Assembly (NCBI GenBank): GCA_963782885.1
Contig: CAWALL010000016.1
Span: forward strand, 186,001 to 250,000
Reading direction: 5' to 3'
DNA from: DATAOG01 sp963782885
GTDB taxonomy: Bacteria > Pseudomonadota > Alphaproteobacteria > Geminicoccales > Geminicoccaceae
DNA length: 64,000 nt
In this document: positions 32,944 to 41,193 of the stretch, piece after piece
How the letters are laid out: each line of letters begins with the position of its first letter
How positions within the stretch are numbered: the stretch's first letter is position 1
Program-made: the position numbers and the translations under genes
The notes under the pieces: generated by a model
Database searches by the model: none
The model's input: only the letters and a program-made list of their open reading frames with translations
Told to the model about the DNA's origin: nothing

Positions 32944-34260
32944 ATGTCCGCTGACGCGCGGATCGCGTCGGGCAGCGGACCGATCGCGGGCCAGGACGAC
33001 CAGGCCGCTCGACGCGCCGGTCGGGCGGTCGGCGCGAACCCCGGACGGCTCTCGGTCTGTTACCTCGTGCCCGGGCACAATCTGCTCTCGACCATGGGCC
33101 CGACCCGGAACGTTTTGAACCTGGCGCGGGCCCTCCAGCGCTATGCCGACGTCACGGTCGCGTTCGGCCGCGTCCTCGACCAGCGCCCGCCCGCCGACCT
33201 GTCGGTCGTCGAGTTCCAACCCGGCACGTCGGACCAGGCCGGGTTGTTTGACGACTCGGCGATCCGCGGCCTCGGCTACGGTGCATTCCTGGGCTATCTG
33301 CGGACCCTGCGGCGGTTCGCGAACGGGCCGTTGCGGGCGTTCGACGTCGTGCTCGAGAAGAGCTGGCTGCTGTCGGGCTCGGTCTCGACGCTGTGCCGCC
33401 GGCGGGGTCAGCCGGGCGTGCCGGTCGAGAACTTCGTGCCGAATCCGGCGCACAACGCCGGCGGCGGCCTTGCCAAGCGGTTGCGGCTCGAGATCGGCCA
33501 GAGGATCGCCAGCCACCACCTGCGTCAGGCGCCCCTGATCATTGCCGAGACGGCCTATCTCAAGCGCGGCATCGCGCACCACTGGCGGGTCCGGGAGGAC
33601 CGGATCGCGGTCGTGGGCCTCGGCGTCGACCGGACCCTGTTCGCGCCGCGCGACCAGCTCGAGGCGCGGCGCCAGCTCGCCATCGCCGCCGAGCCGCTGG
33701 TCCTGCTCTATGTCGGGGTCATCGACACGACCCATGATCTCGGTCCCGCGCTCGCCGCCGTGGCGCGGCTCGGGCAGTCCGGCGTCGAGCTGCACGTGGT
33801 CGGCGACGGTAGCCTGCGCGCGAGCCACGAACGGGTGGCCCGCGCGGCGGGCGCCCGTGTGATCTTTCACGGTCAGGTGCCGCACGAGCGGGTCCCGCTC
33901 TACATCGCCGCCGCCGACCTCTGCCTTGCGCCTTACGATCCGAGCGCGTTCCAGGGCGGCGAGCTCGGCTACTCGACCATGAAGGTGCCCGAATATCTGA
34001 GCGCGGGGCGGCCGGTCGTGACCGTCCCGAGCGGCCGGCTGACCGAGCTGATCCGGGACGGCGAGACCGGCTTCCTGGTGGCCAACACGATCGACGAGTG
34101 GACGCGGTTCCTCCGTCAGTGCCCGAGCCGGGCGACCCTGCGGGTGATCGGCGAGGCGGCGGCCAGGATCGAGCTGATGAGCTGGGACGATACCGCGCGC
34201 GCCTATCTCGCGCTCTGCGAGCGGCAGCTCGCCCACCTCCGGCGGGAGCTGGCGGCGTGA
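32944..34260 (+). CDS. Glycosyltransferase family 4
   Basis: A 438-residue GT-B fold enzyme. N-terminal SVCYLVPGHNLLSTMGPTRNVLNLARAL, then LLYVGVIDTTHDLGPALAAVARL, LHVVGDGSL, the AGARVIFHGQVPHERVPLYIAAADLCLAPYD region and the donor-site TMKVPEYLSAGRPVVTVPSGRLTELI. The start at 32944 has GGAGGAGG 6 bases upstream, which rules out an in-frame earlier ATG at 32878 inside the repeat. Its stop overlaps the GTG of a small membrane protein gene by 3 bases. Confidence 0.92.
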   Translation: MSADARIASGSGPIAGQDDQAARRAGRAVGANPGRLSVCYLVPGHNLLSTMGPTRNVLNLARALQRYADVTVAFGRVLDQRPPADLSVVEFQPGTSDQAGLFDDSAIRGLGYGAFLGYLRTLRRFANGPLRAFDVVLEKSWLLSGSVSTLCRRRGQPGVPVENFVPNPAHNAGGGLAKRLRLEIGQRIASHHLRQAPLIIAETAYLKRGIAHHWRVREDRIAVVGLGVDRTLFAPRDQLEARRQLAIAAEPLVLLYVGVIDTTHDLGPALAAVARLGQSGVELHVVGDGSLRASHERVARAAGARVIFHGQVPHERVPLYIAAADLCLAPYDPSAFQGGELGYSTMKVPEYLSAGRPVVTVPSGRLTELIRDGETGFLVANTIDEWTRFLRQCPSRATLRVIGEAAARIELMSWDDTARAYLALCERQLAHLRRELAA

Positions 34261-34679
34261 CCGGCTCCCTGGTGACCGCTTACCTGCACCTCGTGCTCAG
34301 CGTCTTCCTGGTCGGCTACGTGCTCTACTGGGCGATCATGGTGGTCGCGCTCCGCCGCAGCTGCGATCCCGCCGGGACCCTGCGCCTGCTCGCGGTCGCC
34401 AGCCATGCCCGCTGGCCCCATGTCGTCGTGCCCTGGGCGCTCCGTCTGCCGCTGCCGTTCATGGGCTGGGGGTTCCTCCTGATCCTGCTGGTGACCGGCG
34501 CGGTGCTGGTGTCCGGCCACGGCTGGTCGCCGATCCTCTTGCTCAAGCTCGCGCTGGTCGCGGTCCTGATCGTCATCCAGGCGCTCCTGACCCGCCGGCC
34601 GGTGCCGGCGTTGATCGTCGCCAATTTCGGCCTCGCCCTGATCATCGTCGTCCTGTCCGGGCTGCTGGTCAGGGTCTAA
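34257..34679 (+). CDS. Small integral membrane protein
   Basis: A 140-residue protein with four hydrophobic segments (LHLVLSVFLVGYVLYWAIMVVAL near the N-terminus, a GWGFLLILLVTGAVLV segment, LALVAVLIVIQALL and a C-terminal LALIIVVLSGLLVRV). It resembles CopD/HemJ-like four-helix membrane proteins in general build, but no catalytic residue pattern was recognised. The GTG start overlaps the stop of the glycosyltransferase gene. The next gene encodes a similar protein, so the two may form a heterodimer. Confidence 0.75.
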   Translation: MTGSLVTAYLHLVLSVFLVGYVLYWAIMVVALRRSCDPAGTLRLLAVASHARWPHVVVPWALRLPLPFMGWGFLLILLVTGAVLVSGHGWSPILLLKLALVAVLIVIQALLTRRPVPALIVANFGLALIIVVLSGLLVRV

Positions 34680-34697
34680 GGCAGAGGTCGACGCCGC

Positions 34698-35126
34698 ATG
34701 CTCTACTGGCTCTGCGTCAGTCTCCATCTGTTGGCCGCGAGCCTCTGGCTCGGCCACATGTTCGTCTGGTCGCTGGTGGTCGGGCCGGCGATCAAGCGGG
34801 TCGAGCCCCCCGCGACCGCCGAATTCCTGCGCGAGCGCAGCCTGGTCATGGGCGGCATCGGCTGGCCAGCGCTCGCAGTCCTGATCGCGACCGGCCTCTA
34901 TCTTTTGAGCGTACGCGGCATCAGCCCGGTCGATCTCGTGACCGGCGCCGCCTACCTGGCCGGCGGCTGGATGCTCGGGGTCAAGCTGCTCCTGGTCCTG
35001 TTCATGATCGTCTACCAGGCCGTGTGGGGGCACCGGCAGGTCGCGAGGGCGATCTATTTCGACATGCTCGCGGCCCTGGCGGTGCTCGGCGCCTCGGTGG
35101 TGCTGGTGCGGGGCTGGGGCGGATGA
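34698..35126 (+). CDS. CopD-like small membrane protein
   Basis: A 142-residue integral membrane protein with four hydrophobic segments. LHLLAASLWLGHMFVWSLVVGPA at the N-terminus, with His in helix 1 and GH shortly after, is the CopD (copper-resistance D)/HemJ pattern; GVKLLLVLFMIVYQAVWGHR follows. CopD domains are linked to copper handling and b-type haem, but function here is unknown. The preceding 140-residue protein looks like its partner. The stop overlaps the start of a phosphodiesterase-like gene by 4 bases, so the pair is part of the glycan transcription unit. Confidence 0.78.
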   Translation: MLYWLCVSLHLLAASLWLGHMFVWSLVVGPAIKRVEPPATAEFLRERSLVMGGIGWPALAVLIATGLYLLSVRGISPVDLVTGAAYLAGGWMLGVKLLLVLFMIVYQAVWGHRQVARAIYFDMLAALAVLGASVVLVRGWGG

Positions 35127-36643
35127 CCGGCGACCGCAAGATCCTGGTGATCGGCCTCGAGCTCGGCGACGGCCGTCTGCTCTACGACTGGGCCAACGCG
35201 GGCCGGCTGCCGACGCTCAATGCGCTGATCGACGAGGGCAGCTGGGGCTGGCTGGACACCACGGCGAGCCAGCTCCACGTCTCGGCCTGGCCCTCGATCT
35301 ATACCGGTGCCGGCCCGGGCGAGCACGGCGTCTACTTCACCTTCCAGCCGGCGCCGGGCGTCCAGGGTTACCAGCGCTTTCATGAGGGTCTCTACGGCCG
35401 GCCGACGTTCTGGCGGCTGCTCGACCAGGCGGGCCGGCGGTGCACGGTGCTCGATGCGCCCTACACCCACCCGGAGCCGGGGTTCACCGGGATTCAGCTG
35501 TTCGATTGGGGCACCTGGGCGCACTATCTGGCGCCACAGGCGACGCCGCGGCCCGTCCTGGGCGAGCTCGAACGCGCCTGCGGCCGTTATCCCCTCGGCC
35601 TGGAAGCGCACGATCTGGGCTTGCAAGCCCTTGATCCGGCTGCCACCCAACAGCGGCTGATCGCCGCGGTCCGGGCCAAGGCCGAGGCCGCCCGCTGGCT
35701 GATGGGCCGGCAGGCGTTCGACCTCTACCTCACGGTCTTCGGCGAGTCCCACGTCGCCGCCCATTACTGCTGGCAGCCGGGCGGCGACCAGAGCCTGCTG
35801 CTGCCGATCTACGAAGAGCTCGACCGGGCGGTGGCCAAGCTGATTGCGGCCGCCGGGCCTGGGACGACGCTGTTCCTGGTCTCCGGCGATGCGATCGCGG
35901 CCAACCATGCCGGCTGGCATCTCCTGCCCGAGGTGCTGGCCCGGCTCGGCTACTTCGCCTCGGCCGAGACCGGCAAGCCCGAGACCAACGCGCCGGCCCC
36001 CCGGCGCAAACTCGATCCGGTGCGCGCGCTCCGCGACCTGCTGCCCAAGGACTTCCGCAAGGCGCTCGCCCGTAAGCTGCCGACCGGGCTGCGCGACAAG
36101 CTCGCGCAGCGGGTCGACACCGCGACCTTCGACTGGGCGCGCACCCGGGCCTACTGCCTGCCGACCGACCTCGAGGGCTGCGTCCGGATCAACCTGAAGG
36201 GGCGCGAGCCCGAGGGCATCGTCGAGCCGGGCGCCGAGTACGAGGCGCTCTGCCAGGACCTCGCGGCCGCCCTCGGCAAGCTCACCGACCCGACCACCGG
36301 CCGCCGCGCGGTTCGCGAGGTCCTGGTCGCCGACCAGGCATTTCCCGGGCCGCGGCGTGCCTACCTGCCCGATCTCGTCGTCCTCTGGGACAAGGCCGCG
36401 CCGATCACAGCACTCGCCTCGACCCGGACCGGCGCGGTCAGCGGCGCCTCGCCCGACGCCCGGCCCGGCACCCATGCCGGCCCGGGTTTCGTCCTGATGC
36501 ACGGCGCAGGCGTCGGAGCGGGGCAGATCCTGGACCGGGCTCATATCTTCGATCTCGCACCGACCATCCTGGAGCGCCTCGGGGTCGAGCCGCCCGAGCA
36601 CATGACCGGCCGGCCCTGGCGCGAGGCGATGACCGCAGCGTGA
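35123..36643 (+). CDS. Alkaline-phosphatase-superfamily protein (phosphodiesterase-like), first of a pair
   Basis: A 506-residue protein related to the nucleotide pyrophosphatase/phosphodiesterase branch of the alkaline phosphatase superfamily. It keeps KILVIGLELGDGRLL at the N-terminus, HVSAWPSIYTGAGPGEHGVYF, LYLTVFGESHVAAHYCW and the ILERLGVEPPEHMTGRPW ending. The usual VSDHG metal motif reads VSGDA here, and the first metal Asp of GLD is Glu (GLELGD). It may therefore transfer or cleave a phosphoryl group with altered metal use, or be inactive. No signal peptide. It is paired with a homologue at 37698. Confidence 0.78.
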   Translation: MTGDRKILVIGLELGDGRLLYDWANAGRLPTLNALIDEGSWGWLDTTASQLHVSAWPSIYTGAGPGEHGVYFTFQPAPGVQGYQRFHEGLYGRPTFWRLLDQAGRRCTVLDAPYTHPEPGFTGIQLFDWGTWAHYLAPQATPRPVLGELERACGRYPLGLEAHDLGLQALDPAATQQRLIAAVRAKAEAARWLMGRQAFDLYLTVFGESHVAAHYCWQPGGDQSLLLPIYEELDRAVAKLIAAAGPGTTLFLVSGDAIAANHAGWHLLPEVLARLGYFASAETGKPETNAPAPRRKLDPVRALRDLLPKDFRKALARKLPTGLRDKLAQRVDTATFDWARTRAYCLPTDLEGCVRINLKGREPEGIVEPGAEYEALCQDLAAALGKLTDPTTGRRAVREVLVADQAFPGPRRAYLPDLVVLWDKAAPITALASTRTGAVSGASPDARPGTHAGPGFVLMHGAGVGAGQILDRAHIFDLAPTILERLGVEPPEHMTGRPWREAMTAA

Positions 36644-36656
36644 GGGAGCCTCGACC

Positions 36657-37688
36657 GTGACGATCAGGATCCTGCAGGCCGGCGCCGGCCTCCGCGGCAG
36701 CCATTGGGCGCAGTATGTCCGCGAGCACCCGGACACCGAGTGCGTCGCGCTGGTCGACGTCGACCGGGCCGCGCTCGACCGGATCAGGGGCACGGTCCAG
36801 AGCGACGCCTGCGCGTACTACGAGGACCTGGACGCGGCGCTCGAGAAGACCGCCGCCGACGCCGCGCTGATCGTCAGCCCGTCCGCCCTCCATGCCCGCC
36901 ACGCGATCCGCTGCCTGGAGGCCGGGCTCACGGTCATGGTCGAGAAGCCGTTCGGCACCAGCGTCGCCGAGGCGGACAGCATCCTGGCCCGCGCCCGCGA
37001 GCTCGGCCGGCAGGTGATCGTCGCCGAGAACTATCGCTTCTTCCCGGCCGAGCGGACGGTCCGCAAGCTGCTCCAGGACGGCTTCCTCGGCGTCCTCGAC
37101 CACGCCACCCTGGTCGACCGGCGGCACATGCCGAGCCACACCGAGGGACCCTGGCTCGCCTCGATCGACTACCCCCAGCTGCAGGAGATCGCGATCCACC
37201 ATTTCGACAGCCTGCGCGGGCTGTTCGAGCGGCGCCCGACCCGGATCACCGCGCAGGTCTGGAACCCGCCCTGGACCGACTACCGGCACGGCGCCTGCAC
37301 CGAGGCGCTGATCGACTTCGGCGACCTGCGTGCGCAATACGTTGGCACGCTGCTGTCGCACCGGTTCGGCTTCTCGTTGTGGATCGAGGGCGAGAAGGGG
37401 CTGCTCTGGACCAATCGCAGATACGTCGCCTGGCGACCGAAAGGCAGCCGCTGGTTCCGGCCGATCCGCAACCTCAAGGTGCCGCCCGGCGACGAGAAGA
37501 AATATCCGCAAGGCGGCACCACCTCGCTCCTGAACAGCCTGCGGGACGCCGTCCAGAACGGCGCGCCCGCCGAGACCCGCGGCGAGGACAACATCTGGAC
37601 CGTGGCGATGGTCGAGGCCGCCAAGCTGTCCGACCGGGAGTGGCGGACGGTCGAGATCGCCGAGGTCTATGGCGGCCCGGCGGGCTGA
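36657..37688 (+). CDS. Gfo/Idh/MocA family NAD(P)-dependent oxidoreductase
   Basis: A 343-residue oxidoreductase with an N-terminal Rossmann domain (IRILQAGAGLRGSHWAQYV), the MVEKPFGTSVAEAD block carrying the catalytic Lys, and the C-terminal alpha/beta domain with LQEIAIHHFDSLRGLF. These enzymes oxidise or reduce sugar and cyclitol hydroxyls. The start is GTG at 36657, 13 bases after the previous stop. Its location between two phosphodiesterase-like paralogues suggests it modifies the same sugar or cyclitol phosphate. Confidence 0.88.
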   Translation: MTIRILQAGAGLRGSHWAQYVREHPDTECVALVDVDRAALDRIRGTVQSDACAYYEDLDAALEKTAADAALIVSPSALHARHAIRCLEAGLTVMVEKPFGTSVAEADSILARARELGRQVIVAENYRFFPAERTVRKLLQDGFLGVLDHATLVDRRHMPSHTEGPWLASIDYPQLQEIAIHHFDSLRGLFERRPTRITAQVWNPPWTDYRHGACTEALIDFGDLRAQYVGTLLSHRFGFSLWIEGEKGLLWTNRRYVAWRPKGSRWFRPIRNLKVPPGDEKKYPQGGTTSLLNSLRDAVQNGAPAETRGEDNIWTVAMVEAAKLSDREWRTVEIAEVYGGPAG

Positions 37689-37697
37689 GGAGGCGGC

Positions 37698-39266
37698 TTG
37701 GCGCACGCCCCGAAGCCACGCAAGGTCCTGCTGCTCGGCCTCGACAGCGCCGATGCCGAACTGATCGAGCAGTGGACCGACGAGGGCCATCTGCCGACCT
37801 TCGCCCGGCTGCGCCGCGAAGGCCTGTGGCGCCGGCTGCGTACGACCGCCGAGGTCATGCACGTCTCGGCCTGGCCGTCGATCTATACCGGTACGACGCC
37901 CGGCCATCACGGCCTCTACCACGCCTACCAGATGCGGGCGGGCGATCAGCGGGTCCACCGGACCCTGCCCGAGTGGTGCGCGAGGCCGCCGTTCTGGAAG
38001 TTCCTCGACGACGCCGGCCGCCGCTGCATCGTCATGGACGCGTTCATGGACGCCCGGCTGCCGGGCTTCAAGGGCGTCCAGATCCTGGAGTACGGCACCT
38101 GGACCTGGTTCTCGGAGCCGGCCAGCTCGCGCCCGGGCCTGTACGACGAGATCGTGAAGCGGTTCGGACGCTATCCGGCGCCCGAGCACAGCAACCAGGT
38201 GACCATCCCGGAGCAGCTCGGCTTCCGCGACCAGCTGATCCGGGCGGCGGCGGTCAAGTCGAAGGCGGTGCGCTGGCTGCTGGCGGCGCACCCGTGGGAG
38301 CTGGCCTTCGTCACCTTCGGCGAGCCGCACGGCGCCGGGCACTACCTCTGGCATTCCGGCGACCCGGACTATCCGCTCTATCCTCCGGGGGGCCTGCCGG
38401 GCGCGCCCCATCCGCTGCGCGAGGTGTACGCGGCGGTCGACCAGGCGATCGGGGAGATCCTGGCCACGCTCGACGACCAGACGCTGCTGCTGATCGTCTC
38501 GGGCGACGGCATGGGACCCAACTATTCGGGCTCGCACCTGATGCCGGAGCTCCTGCATCGGCTGGGCCTGTTCTTCGCGCCCTCGGTCGGAGGGCAGAAC
38601 CGGCACGACGGGGCGCCGAGCCCGAAGCAGGGCCTCGCCGCAGCGGTGCGCGGCATGATCCCGTTGAGCGTGCGCCAGTCGATCACGCGCTGCCTGCCGC
38701 GCAGCGTCCGCTACCGGCTCAACACCAAGTGGATGAACGCCGACATCGACTGGCCGCGGACCCAGGCCTTCTGCATCCCCAACAGCAACGAGGGCTATGT
38801 CCGCGTCAATCGCCGGGGCCGCGAGCCCGAGGGCATCGTCGCCGACGGCGAGGACTACCGGCAGCTCGTCGAGGCCCTTCAGACCGAGCTCGACGGATTG
38901 GTCAACCCGACGACCGGCGTGCGCTCGGCGCACGCGGTGCACGTGATGGACGCGATCTTCGAGGGCCCGGAGCGGCAGAATCTGCCGGACGTGGTGATCA
39001 GCTGGGATTTCGATGCCAAGGTGCTGGACCGGGTCCAGGGGACAGCATGCGGGCTGATCACCGGCAAGTGCGGCTACCAGACGCCGGCCTACTATTCCGG
39101 CAATCATCGCCCGAACGCGTTCGTTCTGGGCTATGGTGCCGGCGTCGCGAGCGGCGCCGGCGCTCAGGGCGGGCACATCGTCGACATCGCGCCGACGGTC
39201 TTCGCGGCGCTGGGCGTCGATCCGCCCGCCCAGTTCGAAGGGCGTGCGTTGGCCGGCTTCGTCTGA
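37698..39266 (+). CDS. Alkaline-phosphatase-superfamily protein (phosphodiesterase-like), second of a pair
   Basis: A 522-residue paralogue of the protein at 35123. It has KVLLLGLDSADAELI with the usual first metal Asp, the same HVSAWPSIYTGTTPGHHGLY block, AFVTFGEPHGAGHYLWHSG, and IVSGDGMGPNYSGSHLMPELL where most relatives have VSDHG. The C-terminal IAPTVFAALGVDPPAQFEGR corresponds to the superfamily ending. The start is TTG at 37698, fixed by GAGGAGG 4 bases before it. Cytoplasmic, as no signal peptide is present. The pair may act together or on two related substrates. Confidence 0.8.
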   Translation: MAHAPKPRKVLLLGLDSADAELIEQWTDEGHLPTFARLRREGLWRRLRTTAEVMHVSAWPSIYTGTTPGHHGLYHAYQMRAGDQRVHRTLPEWCARPPFWKFLDDAGRRCIVMDAFMDARLPGFKGVQILEYGTWTWFSEPASSRPGLYDEIVKRFGRYPAPEHSNQVTIPEQLGFRDQLIRAAAVKSKAVRWLLAAHPWELAFVTFGEPHGAGHYLWHSGDPDYPLYPPGGLPGAPHPLREVYAAVDQAIGEILATLDDQTLLLIVSGDGMGPNYSGSHLMPELLHRLGLFFAPSVGGQNRHDGAPSPKQGLAAAVRGMIPLSVRQSITRCLPRSVRYRLNTKWMNADIDWPRTQAFCIPNSNEGYVRVNRRGREPEGIVADGEDYRQLVEALQTELDGLVNPTTGVRSAHAVHVMDAIFEGPERQNLPDVVISWDFDAKVLDRVQGTACGLITGKCGYQTPAYYSGNHRPNAFVLGYGAGVASGAGAQGGHIVDIAPTVFAALGVDPPAQFEGRALAGFV

Positions 39267-39288
39267 AGCTGCGCGGGAGCTGGATGCG

Positions 39289-41190
39289 ATGTGTGGGCTC
39301 ACCGGCCTCGTCTGTCTCCAACCGGTCCACGATCCGGTGGAATGCGAGGCGATCGTTCAGCGCATGAACCGGCGGATCGCGCCCCGCGGGCCCGACGACG
39401 CCGGCATCGAGTGCCGCGATCGCGTCTGCCTGGGCTCGCTCCGGCTCAGCATCATCGACCTGTCGGCGGCCGGGCACATGCCGATGGACGACGCCTCGGG
39501 CCGCTGGTCGATCGTGTACAACGGCGAGGTCTACAATTTCGAAGCGCTGCGCGCGGAGCTGACCGAGCTCGGCCACCAGTTCGGCTCGCGGACCGACACC
39601 GAGGTCGTGCTGCACGCCTTCATGGAGTGGGGGCTGGAATGCATGGACCGGTTCGTCGGCATGTTCGCGTTCGCGATTCACGACCGTGACACCGAGACGG
39701 TGACGCTGGTGCGCGACCGGTTCGGGATCAAGCCGCTCTACTACGCCCGGACCGAACGCTTCCTGCTGTTCGCGTCCGAGATCAAGGCGCTGATCCCGGA
39801 ACTGGAGCAGCCGCGGGTGGACAAGTGGAGCCTGGTCGAGTGGTTCCTCTACCGGAGCGTCGACGTGCTGACGCCCGAGACCCTGGTCGAGGACGTGCGT
39901 GCGGTGCTGCCGGGCCAGGCGGTCACGATCAGGCGTTGCGAGGTCGCCGTGCAGCAGTGGTATGCGCCGCTTCGGCACGTCGATCGGGCCGCCTACGCGA
40001 GCTTCGAGGCCACCAGCCCGCAAGCGATCGTGGACCGGATCGACCACACCCTCGAGGACGCGATCCGGCTGCGGCTGGTGAGCGACGTCCCGGTCGGCAC
40101 GCTGCTCAGCGGCGGTCTGGATTCGAGCCTGGTGACCGCGATGGCGGCGCGCCACAGCAAGGATCTCACTGCCTTCCACGTCTCGGTCGCCGGCCACCCC
40201 GATCTCGACGAGCGCCGCTTCGCCGAGCAGCTGACCGCCAGGCTCGAGATCCCGTTCGTACCGTTCGAGCTGAACGGCGACAATTTCCGCCGCGCCCTGC
40301 CGCTGGTGATCTACCTGTCGGATCTGCCGCTCACCCACCCGAACTCGATCGCCTACTACCTGATCAGCAAGGTCGCGCGCGAGCACGGCGTGATCGTGCT
40401 GCTGTCGGGGGAAGGCGCCGACGAGCTCTTCGGCGGCTACAGCTGGGCCTATCGCCGGACCCTATGGCTGCATCGGCTGCAGCCGATCCTCGATCGGTTG
40501 CCGAAGCGGTTCTACGAGCTGGCCCAACTCCTGGTCTACGCCCAGGCCGGCATGCCGGTGACCGCGCTTCGTTTTCGCGATCTGCTGCCGCCGGCGATCG
40601 ATCTGATCGACCGCTACGCGCGCTACGACTGGCGCGAGCAATGCAGCGCCGCCTACGGCTTCGTCGACCATCCAGGCCAGCGCGCCGTGCTCGGCACCAT
40701 GCTCGCCGACCTCGGCGACTCGCTGACGCCCTTGCTGCGGCGCCTGGACCGGACCAGCATGGGCGCCTCGGTCGAGTGCCGGGTGCCATTCCTAGATCAC
40801 CGGCTGGTGCACGACTGCATCAACCTCCCGATGCGCTATCGGGTCGGCGCGCGCGCCAACAAGTGGGTGCTGAAGCGAGTCGCCGACCGCTACCTGTCGG
40901 GCGGCCTGATCGAGCGCAAGAAGATGGGCTTTCCGCTGCCGCTCGCCGACTACGTACGGCCGCTCGCCTCGATCGACTTCTTCGCCGGCGGCTTCTGCGA
41001 GCAGGAGCTCGGTCTCAGCCGGCGTGGGCTCGAGCGGCTGCTCGACGGCTGGCAGCGCTGGGTCTATGCCTTCTTCGGCCTCGTGACCCTGGAGATCTGG
41101 GGCCGGATGCACTTCCGGCAGCAGCCGGTCGAGCTGATCGACGAGCAAATCCGCCGGCTCGAGCGCCGGCAGATGTCGAGAGCCGCCTGA
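39289..41190 (+). CDS. AsnB-family glutamine-dependent amidotransferase (asparagine synthase-like)
   Basis: A 633-residue enzyme with an N-terminal glutaminase domain (nucleophile Cys2 in MCGLTGLV, RGPDDAGIE, YNGEVYNF, RFGIKPLYYA) and a C-terminal PP-loop synthetase domain (LLSGGLDSS at about residue 280, LSGEGADELFGGY). AsnB homologues in glycan clusters commonly amidate sugar carboxyl groups instead of making asparagine. With UDP-glucuronate-linked enzymes nearby, uronamide formation is a reasonable guess. GGGAG lies upstream of the ATG at 39289. Confidence 0.92.
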   Translation: MCGLTGLVCLQPVHDPVECEAIVQRMNRRIAPRGPDDAGIECRDRVCLGSLRLSIIDLSAAGHMPMDDASGRWSIVYNGEVYNFEALRAELTELGHQFGSRTDTEVVLHAFMEWGLECMDRFVGMFAFAIHDRDTETVTLVRDRFGIKPLYYARTERFLLFASEIKALIPELEQPRVDKWSLVEWFLYRSVDVLTPETLVEDVRAVLPGQAVTIRRCEVAVQQWYAPLRHVDRAAYASFEATSPQAIVDRIDHTLEDAIRLRLVSDVPVGTLLSGGLDSSLVTAMAARHSKDLTAFHVSVAGHPDLDERRFAEQLTARLEIPFVPFELNGDNFRRALPLVIYLSDLPLTHPNSIAYYLISKVAREHGVIVLLSGEGADELFGGYSWAYRRTLWLHRLQPILDRLPKRFYELAQLLVYAQAGMPVTALRFRDLLPPAIDLIDRYARYDWREQCSAAYGFVDHPGQRAVLGTMLADLGDSLTPLLRRLDRTSMGASVECRVPFLDHRLVHDCINLPMRYRVGARANKWVLKRVADRYLSGGLIERKKMGFPLPLADYVRPLASIDFFAGGFCEQELGLSRRGLERLLDGWQRWVYAFFGLVTLEIWGRMHFRQQPVELIDEQIRRLERRQMSRAA

Positions 41191-41193
41191 AGC

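Noticed and set aside
29194..34236. Very long open frame of 1680 codons on the minus strand opposite the glycan genes
   Set aside because: It lies antisense to five well-supported genes and its residues follow the mirrored codons of high-GC genes, with no domain pattern.
36438..39302. Open frame of 954 codons on the minus strand opposite the phosphodiesterase-like pair
   Set aside because: No recognisable protein features; antisense to three genes with strong motifs.
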